Origin: Aurantimonas coralicida
GTDB lineage: Bacteria > Pseudomonadota > Alphaproteobacteria > Rhizobiales > Rhizobiaceae
DNA length: 38,656 bases
NCBI GenBank assembly: GCA_011050685.1
Contig: DRFF01000103.1
Span: 1 to 38,656, forward strand
Direction of reading: 5' to 3'
Shown: in pieces, positions 32,565 to 38,656 of the stretch
Position numbering within the stretch: the first letter of the stretch is position 1
Layout of the letters: every line of letters starts with the position of its first letter
The notes under the pieces: generated by a model
What the model saw: the letters and a program-made list of their open reading frames with translations, nothing else
Databases searched by the model: none
What the model was told of the DNA's origin: nothing
Program-made: the position numbers and the translations under genes

Positions 32565-33117
32565 CGTCTCAATGCCTTCTCGATTCAAAAATCGGCATGG
32601 AAGTTTCGGACATCGACCTGAAAGAATGCGCACGACCGCGACGGTGGCCGGTGAATGCCCATCCTCGGTAGAGATCGCATGACTTTCACCCTTAACAGGC
32701 CTGTCTTATTATGTTAGCTATCAATCACAAACTGTCAAGTTTGAGCTGTGTTTGAATGTTGGAACGTGACCCTCGGACCAACAATCCGTTCGCATGTTAT
32801 CATTGCGGCACTTCGCAGATCGCGATCTGCGAGGTCCTGCTACAGCGGGCTGCCAGCGTGGCCCCCACGCTCCGGGTCGGGCTGCGCGATCGGCCTGGGT
32901 CGCTGAGGCAGACCGCTACCACCTGCTGCCGCGGTCACCGGATCACGATGGTGGACGAGATCTACCCGGTTCAACAGCTTGCAGGTCCAAGATGCTGCGC
33001 GGCGAATATGCGCTCGATCAAGGCATGACGGTAAATCCCGCACTAGACCTGTGGGACAATCATTGAAGGTCGCCTGGCTCCCCGGAGCCGCGGCGCCACG
33101 ATAAGGACGGGCTTTTC
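32565..33117. other. 553-bp gap between divergent genes
   Basis: This holds the reverse promoter at 32711-32743 and, on the right, the unseen promoter of the efflux operon. Two overlapping + frames around 32756-33066 are open for about 90 codons, but they show no family resemblance and differ in codon pattern from real genes here. Confidence 0.5.
32711..32743 (-). promoter_or_regulatory. Promoter with palindromic operator
   Basis: On the - strand TTGACA (32738-32733) and TAACAT (32716-32711) are 16 bp apart. The perfect palindrome CAAACT-N4-AGTTTG (32728-32743) covers the -35 box, the usual position for a repressor site. It would control the membrane-protein gene starting at 32564. The regulator is not identified. 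Confidence 0.55.
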
Positions 33118-34119
33118 ATGCGATGGAAGCTGGGTTTGTTGCTCTTGGGCGCGGTGCTCCTCGGCGGAGGCGGGTATTTCGCGTGGCTCCAGTTCAAGCC
33201 GGCTGAACTGCCGGCCGGTTTCGCACAATCCAACGGGCGCCTGGAAGCCGAACGGGTGGATATCGCGACGAAATTTTCCGGCCGCGTGAAGGAGGTGCTG
33301 GTCGACGAAGGCGCTACCGTAACGGCGGGGCAAGTCCTTGCCAGAATGGACACCGCCGAACTTGAGGCGCAGCTCCAGGAGAGCAAAGCGGCTGGAAACG
33401 AAAGCGAGCAACAGCTGGATCAGGCAATCGCACTGCTTGCCCAGAGGAAGAGTGAACTGGCTCTGGCGGAGCAGGAATATGAACGATCCCGCTCGCTCGG
33501 GGAGAAGGGCTACACGCCGCTTGAAAAGGTCGAGCAACGGCAGGCGGCGAAGTTGACAGCGGAGGCCGCGGTCAGATCCGCCGAGGCGGGGATCGAACGG
33601 GCCAAGGCCGCCGTCGCCGCCGCGGCTGCTCGGACCAAGCGCATCGCTGAGAACATGAAGGACTCCGTGCTGACCGCGCCAAGGAGCGGGCGCATCCAGT
33701 ACCGGGTCGCGCAACCCGGAGAGGTTCTGCCTGCCGGCGGCCGTATCCTGACACTTCTTGATCTGACGGACGTCTACATGACCATCTTCTTGCCGACTGA
33801 AGAGGCCGGGCCGCTGGAGATCGGTGCGGAAGCTCGCATCGTTCCCGACGCGGCACCGCAATATGTCGTGCCGGCGACCGTGTCCTTCGTTGCCGCGGAT
33901 GCCCAGTTCACGCCGAAATACGTCGAGACCCAGAGTGAGCGTGAGAAGCTCATGTTTCGGGTCAAGGTGCGCCTGCCGCCGGAAATACTCGCACGCTACG
34001 CGCAGAGGGTGAAAGCGGGCATCACGGGCATGGCTTACGTCAGAATTTCGCCCAACGCGGAATGGCCCGAACGGCTCCAGATCAATTTACCCGAGTTGGA
34101 AAGTCCTGATGATGCCTGA
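33118..34119 (+). CDS. HlyD-family periplasmic adaptor (YhiI/YbhG-like)
   Basis: The 333-residue membrane-fusion protein has an N-terminal anchor helix (LGLLLLGAVLLGGGGYFAWL), a first lipoyl half (VDIATKFSGRVKEVLVDEGA), and a long Gln/Glu/Ala-rich coiled-coil hairpin at about 78-185. The second lipoyl half (VLTAPRSGRIQYRVAQPGEV) and a beta-barrel part follow. It links an inner-membrane ABC pump to an outer-membrane channel. The stop overlaps the start of the ABC gene by 11 bases. Gene order (HlyD, double-ABC permease, ABC-2 permease) matches E. coli yhiI-rbbA-yhhJ. Confidence 0.93.
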   Translation: MRWKLGLLLLGAVLLGGGGYFAWLQFKPAELPAGFAQSNGRLEAERVDIATKFSGRVKEVLVDEGATVTAGQVLARMDTAELEAQLQESKAAGNESEQQLDQAIALLAQRKSELALAEQEYERSRSLGEKGYTPLEKVEQRQAAKLTAEAAVRSAEAGIERAKAAVAAAAARTKRIAENMKDSVLTAPRSGRIQYRVAQPGEVLPAGGRILTLLDLTDVYMTIFLPTEEAGPLEIGAEARIVPDAAPQYVVPATVSFVAADAQFTPKYVETQSEREKLMFRVKVRLPPEILARYAQRVKAGITGMAYVRISPNAEWPERLQINLPELESPDDA

Positions 34120-36859
34120 GGTCGCGCCGCCCGTTGCGCAACTCGTATCGGTCAGCCACCGCTACGAGGCCGTGACAGCGCTTGACGATGTCTCGATTGA
34201 CGTTTCCGCGGGCCGCATGATCGGGCTGATCGGTCCCGACGGCGTCGGCAAGTCCACGCTACTCGGCCTCATCGCGGGCGTGCGAAAAATCCAGACGGGA
34301 CAGGTCACGGTTCTGGGCGGTGACATGGCCGGGCGCCGCTACCGTGACGAAGCCTGCATGCGGATCGCCTACATGCCGCAGGGCCTGGGGCGTAACCTGT
34401 ATCCAACACTATCGGTCCGGGAGAACGTCGATTTTTTCGGCCGGCTTTTCGGCCAGTCCGCGTCCGAGCGCGCCTGGCGGATCGATGACCTGCTGCACAG
34501 TACGGGTCTGCGTCCTTTTTCGGACCGGCCAGCCGGCAAGCTGTCAGGGGGCATGAAGCAGAAATTGTCGCTGTGTTGTTCGCTCATTCATGACCCCGAT
34601 CTGCTGATCCTGGACGAGCCGACCACCGGCGTCGACCCCCTGTCCCGGCGACAATTCTGGCAGTTGATCGACCGCATCCGAACGCGCCGTTCCCACATGA
34701 GCGTGATCACGGCCACGGCCTACATGGAAGAGGCGGATGGGTTCGATCACCTGATCGCCATGGATGACGGGAAAATCCTTGCGACAGGCACATCGGCCGA
34801 ACTGAAGATCCGCACCGGCCGCGAGACACTCGAAGAAGCGTTCATTGCCTTGCTGCCGGAGGCCAAACGCGCGGGCCATACAGTGGTGGAATTGCCACCA
34901 AGAGTCTCCCATGACGGCGTGCCTGCGATCGAAGCCAGCGGCCTCACCATGCGGTTTGGAGATTTCACCGCCGTCGACCACGTGACCGTCACGATCGAAC
35001 GCGGTGAAATCTTCGGTTTTCTCGGCTCGAACGGCTGCGGCAAGACGACGACCATGAAAATGCTGACCGGCCTGCTACCGCCCACCGAGGGCACGGCCAG
35101 GCTGTTCGGAAACCCGGTCGACGCGAACGACATGGAGACCCGCCGGCGCGTCGGCTACATGTCGCAGTCGTTCTCACTCTACGGCGAACTCAGCGTTCGC
35201 CAAAACCTGGATCTGCACGCAAGCCTCTTCGATCTTCCCAAAGCCGAGTCCCCTGCCCGCGTGCGGGAAATGATCGAGCGCTTCGATCTCGTCGATGTGG
35301 CCAACGAGTTGCCCGAGAGCCTGCCGCTGGGCGTGCGCCAGCGATTGCAGCTCGCCGTGGCGGTAATCCACAGGCCGGAAATGCTGATTCTCGACGAGCC
35401 GACATCGGGGGTCGATCCGGTGGCCCGCGACGAATTCTGGCGCATGCTGATCGCTTTGTCTCGTGAGGACGGCGTGACGATCTTCATCTCCACCCATTTC
35501 GTCAACGAGGCGGAGCGGTGCGATCGTATCTCCCTCATGCATGCCGGCAAGATCCTGGCGATGGATGCTCCGGACGCGCTGCGACAGGCGCGCGGTTCCG
35601 AGACGCTGGAGGATGCGTTCATCGGCTATCTCGAGGATGCGGCCGGCATCGATGAAACGGACGCGCAGAGCGACGTTCCACGGGGTGATGCTTCACCGGC
35701 CGCGACCGCGACACACGCCGCGACCCATTCCATCTTCGATGCGCGGCGCATGTGGGCGTTCGCGCGGCGTGAGGCGATGGAATTGATCCGCGATCCCATT
35801 CGCATCGCTTTCGCATTGCTCGGACCGCTCGTGCTCGCGATCGCCATGGCCTACGGGATTTCGTTCGACGTGGAGAAGCTCACCTACGCGGTCCTGGATC
35901 AGGACCGGTCTCAGGAAAGTCGCGCATTCCTCGAGAATTTTTCCAGCTCCCGCTACTTCGACAAACGTCCCGAGATCAGCACCCGCGCCGAGCTCGACCA
36001 ACGCTTGCGGAGCGGGGAGTTGCGGTTTGCGCTCATTGTCCCCCCGAGCTTCGGGCGCGATCTGCTGGCCGGCCACTCACCGGATATCGGCGCCTGGTTC
36101 GACGGCGCGGTGACGTTTCAGGCAGAAACGTCGCGCGGCTACGTGCAAGGGGCGCTGGCCAGTTATCTGGCGGAATTTTCCAGACGGGAACCGGTCGGCC
36201 AATCCGTCGCCCCGCTTGCCGATATCGAAACGCGCTTTCGGTACAATCAGGCGTTCTTGAGCGTCTACGCGATCTCACCAGGCGTCCTCATGCTGTTGAT
36301 CTACATGTTCGCGACAATGCTGACGGCGCTCGGCGTCGTCAGGGAGAAGGAACTGGGATCAATCACCAATTTATATGCAGCGCCGGCCAGCAAGCTGGAA
36401 TTTCTGATCGGCAAACAGCTGCCTTATATCGGAATCGCGATGGCGAGTTTTGCCAGTCTCGTCATCCTGATGTCGGGGTTCTTCCAGGTTCCGATCACCG
36501 GAAACTTCCTTGCGCTCTTCGTCGGCGCGATCCTGTTCGCCACGGCCGCCACTTCGCTGGGCCTGGTGATTTCTTCCTTCGTCTCGACGCAGCTTGCGGC
36601 GATTTTCGGATCGGCCATCATCGTGATGATTCCGAGCCTGAATTTTTCCGGAATGCTCTATCCTGTTTCGACGCTGCAAGGCGCCGGACGTATCATCGGG
36701 CATGCATTCCCGGCGCTGTACTTTCAAAAAATCACCAGCGGCACGTTCAACAAGGGTCTTGGCTTCGCCGATCTGTACCAGAGCTATCTCTGGCTTGCTG
36801 CCTTCTGTGTCATCTTCTGGATGCTCGCAACGTTCTTTCTGAAAAAGCAGGAAGCCTGA
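34109..36859 (+). CDS. rbbA: RbbA-like fused ABC transporter (two ATPases plus permease)
   Basis: The 916-residue protein has two ATP-binding cassettes and an ABC-2 permease in one chain, as in RbbA (about 911 residues). The first cassette has Walker A GPDGVGKST (42-50), signature LSGGMKQKLS and Walker B LLILDEPTTGVDP. The second has GSNGCGKTTTMK, but its signature is LPLGVRQRLQ instead of LSGGQ, as is usual in this family; its Walker B is MLILDEPTSGVDP. The last 370 residues hold six membrane helices with a large periplasmic loop. It should form a pump with the HlyD protein and the next permease. E. coli RbbA was first described as ribosome-associated, but an efflux role fits the operon. GGAAAG precedes the first ATG; a second ATG follows at once. 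Confidence 0.93.
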   Translation: MMPEVAPPVAQLVSVSHRYEAVTALDDVSIDVSAGRMIGLIGPDGVGKSTLLGLIAGVRKIQTGQVTVLGGDMAGRRYRDEACMRIAYMPQGLGRNLYPTLSVRENVDFFGRLFGQSASERAWRIDDLLHSTGLRPFSDRPAGKLSGGMKQKLSLCCSLIHDPDLLILDEPTTGVDPLSRRQFWQLIDRIRTRRSHMSVITATAYMEEADGFDHLIAMDDGKILATGTSAELKIRTGRETLEEAFIALLPEAKRAGHTVVELPPRVSHDGVPAIEASGLTMRFGDFTAVDHVTVTIERGEIFGFLGSNGCGKTTTMKMLTGLLPPTEGTARLFGNPVDANDMETRRRVGYMSQSFSLYGELSVRQNLDLHASLFDLPKAESPARVREMIERFDLVDVANELPESLPLGVRQRLQLAVAVIHRPEMLILDEPTSGVDPVARDEFWRMLIALSREDGVTIFISTHFVNEAERCDRISLMHAGKILAMDAPDALRQARGSETLEDAFIGYLEDAAGIDETDAQSDVPRGDASPAATATHAATHSIFDARRMWAFARREAMELIRDPIRIAFALLGPLVLAIAMAYGISFDVEKLTYAVLDQDRSQESRAFLENFSSSRYFDKRPEISTRAELDQRLRSGELRFALIVPPSFGRDLLAGHSPDIGAWFDGAVTFQAETSRGYVQGALASYLAEFSRREPVGQSVAPLADIETRFRYNQAFLSVYAISPGVLMLLIYMFATMLTALGVVREKELGSITNLYAAPASKLEFLIGKQLPYIGIAMASFASLVILMSGFFQVPITGNFLALFVGAILFATAATSLGLVISSFVSTQLAAIFGSAIIVMIPSLNFSGMLYPVSTLQGAGRIIGHAFPALYFQKITSGTFNKGLGFADLYQSYLWLAAFCVIFWMLATFFLKKQEA

Positions 36860-37986
36860 TGCGCAAGCGATTGAAGAATATTTTTCGCCTCGGTGTAAAG
36901 GAGCTGAACAGCCTTCGGCGCGATCCCGTCCTGCTGTTTTTGATTTTCTTCACATTTACATTTGCGATCTACACCGTTGCGACCGGTGTGCAGACGGAAT
37001 TGCGCAATGCGTCCATCGCCGTGGTGGACGAGGATCATTCCGACCTGTCGCGCCAGATCCGCGCGGCGTTTCTCAAGCCCTATTTTCAGTCCCCCGCCAC
37101 CCTCGCGATCGATCAGATCGACCCGGCCATGGACGCGGGTCGCTACGCGTTCGTGGTCGATATTCCCATCAACTTCCAGACCGACGTCCTTGCCGGTCAC
37201 CGACCGCAGGTCCAGGTCAACGTCGATGCGACCGCCATGACGCTGGCCGGAAATGGGGCCGCCTATATTCAGACGATCATCACCAATCAGCTCTCCGAGT
37301 TCCTGAGCCGTTCGGACAGGACGCCAACCCCACCAGTCACCTTGACGATGCGCACGGCGTTCAACCCGAATCTCGATTCGAGCTGGTTCATGTCGGTGAT
37401 GCAGATCGTATCGAACATCACGATGCTGTCTCTGATCCTGTCGGGTGCCGCGGTGATCCGGGAGCGCGAGCGTGGCACGATCGAGCATTTGCTGGTCATG
37501 CCGGTGACGCCGGGTGAGATTATGATGGCCAAGATCTGGGCCAATGGACTGGCGATCGTGCTGGCGGTCATCCTGTCCCTATACGTCGTCGTCCAGGGAG
37601 TGCTCTCGGTCAGGATCAGCGGTTCGATCGCGCTGTTCGTTCTCGGTACGTCGGTGTTTCTCTATGCGATGACCGCATTGGGGATCGTGCTGTCGACCTT
37701 TGCCAGCTCGATGCCGCAGTTCGCGCTCTTGGCAATCCCGTTTTTTGTCGTGATGAATATGCTCTCCGGCGGTACGTCACCGCTCGATGGCATGCCGCAA
37801 CTGCTGCAGATTATCATGCAGGCGGCCCCATCGACCCATTTCACGAGCTTTGCGCAGGCGGTTCTGTTTCGCGGCGCCGGCATCGACATCGTCTGGCGGC
37901 AACTCGCTGCAATGGCCATCATCGGAACTGTCTTGTTCCTTATGGCGCTGTCACGCTTTCGCGCAACCATGTCAGCCGCCCGGTAG
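36859..37986 (+). CDS. ABC-2 family permease (YhhJ/YbhR-like)
   Basis: The 375-residue permease has a first helix (VLLFLIFFTFTFAIYTVATG), a periplasmic domain of about 140 residues, and five helices in the C-terminal half, including ITMLSLILSGAAVIRERERG and GTIEHLLVMPVTPGEIMMAK. The RERERGTIE...P stretch is the typical ABC-2 coupling segment. Its start overlaps the ABC gene by one base (TGATG), with AGGAAG upstream. It completes the efflux operon and should dimerise with the permease half of the RbbA-like protein. The substrate is unknown. Confidence 0.93.
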   Translation: MRKRLKNIFRLGVKELNSLRRDPVLLFLIFFTFTFAIYTVATGVQTELRNASIAVVDEDHSDLSRQIRAAFLKPYFQSPATLAIDQIDPAMDAGRYAFVVDIPINFQTDVLAGHRPQVQVNVDATAMTLAGNGAAYIQTIITNQLSEFLSRSDRTPTPPVTLTMRTAFNPNLDSSWFMSVMQIVSNITMLSLILSGAAVIRERERGTIEHLLVMPVTPGEIMMAKIWANGLAIVLAVILSLYVVVQGVLSVRISGSIALFVLGTSVFLYAMTALGIVLSTFASSMPQFALLAIPFFVVMNMLSGGTSPLDGMPQLLQIIMQAAPSTHFTSFAQAVLFRGAGIDIVWRQLAAMAIIGTVLFLMALSRFRATMSAAR

Positions 37987-38264
37987 AGCGACAACAAGAA
38001 AGGTGGGCGAGACTTGGCACGCCCCCTCACCCAGGCAGGTTGGACAACAGCGTCGGATACTCGGCATGGAGCCGCATACATAAAAACGGTTAGTGTCCCT
38101 CGACAATCCACGTCATCACGCATCCCGGTTCGACGCTATGGATATCTCGATGGACAGCGCGTTATCCTGGCGAACGTTTCCCATTCAGTCGCTTGCGGAT
38201 CCGCCATTGGCAAGGATCGAGGTATAGGTTAGTTAGTGCTCCATCACTAGTATTCGGAATTGTC
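37987..38264. other. Gap between efflux operon and TetR gene
   Basis: A weak GGGCG/CGCCC hairpin (38005-38024) follows the permease gene without a T-run. A 72-codon open frame at 38014-38232 looks like a chance frame. The TetR promoter and operator should be at the right end. Confidence 0.4.
38234..38249. promoter_or_regulatory. Candidate TetR operator
   Basis: TAGTG-N6-CACTA is a perfect 16-bp palindrome ending 15 bases before the ATG of the TetR-family gene. Position and size fit an autoregulatory operator. A related CACTAG half lies upstream of the efflux operon near 33042, which is weak support for control of that operon. Confidence 0.45.
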
Positions 38265-38656
38265 ATGGCCGTTCGAAAACCCGCCCCCGAGCGCAGGGCC
38301 GAGATTTTGGAGGCGACCTTGCGGCTGGCGGACGAGCTCGGCCCCGACCGCCTCTCCACCGAGGCGATTGCCCGCGCGGTCGGACTGACCCAGCCAGGCA
38401 TCTTCCGGCATTTCCCCACCAAACAGGCGATCTGGGAAGCGGTCGCAGCAAAGATCACGGACAAAATGGCCGCTGGCTGGCGAACCGTCCTTGATCGTGG
38501 CGGCACACCGATCGATCGCTTGCGTGGCTTGATCGGCGCCCAATTGCGGCTGATCCAGGCGACACCCGCGATTCCCGCGATCCTCTTTTCCAGGGAGCTC
38601 CACGCGGAGAACGATTTTCTGCGCAAGTCGGTGCTGGGCCTGATGAACCGGTTTCA
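38265..38656 (+). CDS. TetR-family regulator, cut by the window edge
   Basis: The first 130 residues are present and the frame is open at the window end. The N-terminus shows a TetR DNA-binding domain: RRAEILEATLRLADELG, then the helix-turn-helix STEAIARAVGLTQPGIFRHF followed by TKQAIWEAV. The ligand domain begins but is incomplete (LIGAQLRLIQATPAIPAILF). It follows the efflux operon on the same strand after 278 bp, like CecR-type regulators linked to ybhGFSR-class pumps. It probably represses itself and perhaps the pump. The ribosome site is weak (GGAATTGTC before ATG). Confidence 0.88.
   Translation, partial: MAVRKPAPERRAEILEATLRLADELGPDRLSTEAIARAVGLTQPGIFRHFPTKQAIWEAVAAKITDKMAAGWRTVLDRGGTPIDRLRGLIGAQLRLIQATPAIPAILFSRELHAENDFLRKSVLGLMNRF

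Noticed and set aside
32756-33066. Two overlapping open frames of about 90 codons before the HlyD gene
   Set aside because: No motif, no ribosome site, and mutually overlapping frames; treated as intergenic.
38014-38232. 72-codon frame between the permease and TetR genes
   Set aside because: No family resemblance and no ribosome site; it covers the likely promoter region.

Overview
The window looks like chromosomal DNA of a GC-rich alphaproteobacterium, probably Hyphomicrobiales or a related order. This rests on codon use, the style of the glycan genes, the fused acyl-CoA-synthetase/GNAT protein followed by a deacetylase, and QseB-type regulation of PepSY genes; no species is claimed.

1-16.7 kb is a surface-glycan island. 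It holds a TPR/O-GlcNAc-transferase-like protein, a CmcI-type methyltransferase, and a tight rfbF-rfbG-epimerase-GT2 operon followed by a zinc-ribbon C-methyltransferase. A reverse-strand operon follows (SDR reductase, SPASM radical SAM enzyme, glycosyltransferase), then two overlapping FkbM methyltransferases and a B12-type radical SAM enzyme. Together they fit synthesis of a CDP-linked 3-C-methyl-6-deoxyhexose and its assembly and methylation on a surface glycan. No Wzx, Wzy or ABC exporter is visible here.

16.7-18.2 kb is a graveyard of mobile DNA: a possible serine-recombinase tail with an in-frame stop, a degraded tRNA-Arg(CCG) 3' half, a tyrosine-integrase fragment, a frameshifted vapC (PIN) end and an IS5-family transposase end. 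18.2-21.8 kb holds a two-gene reversible-acylation cassette, a Pat-like protein acetyltransferase with a histone-deacetylase-like enzyme 3 bp behind it. An IS110-family transposase tail lies just beyond.

22.1-30.4 kb is the most interesting part: a co-regulated extracytosolic redox system. One operon encodes a small Asp-rich exported protein, a DUF2271 protein with a candidate flavinylation motif, a PepSY-membrane/flavodoxin/CysJ-like reductase fusion and an ApbE flavin transferase. Next to it are an exported hemerythrin-like protein, a cytochrome b561, a PepSY protein and a response regulator/sensor kinase pair. Three promoters in this block carry TCAGG-N6-TCAGG, the spacing expected for an OmpR-family regulator. 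Two of them sit in near-identical ~78-bp blocks. The Asp-rich protein and the PepSY protein end in a related tail.

30.4-32.6 kb has two paralogous four-helix membrane proteins around a c-type cytochrome and a small exported protein. 33.1 kb to the end is an HlyD/RbbA-like/ABC-2 permease efflux operon followed by a TetR-family regulator cut by the window edge, with a short palindrome in front of it.
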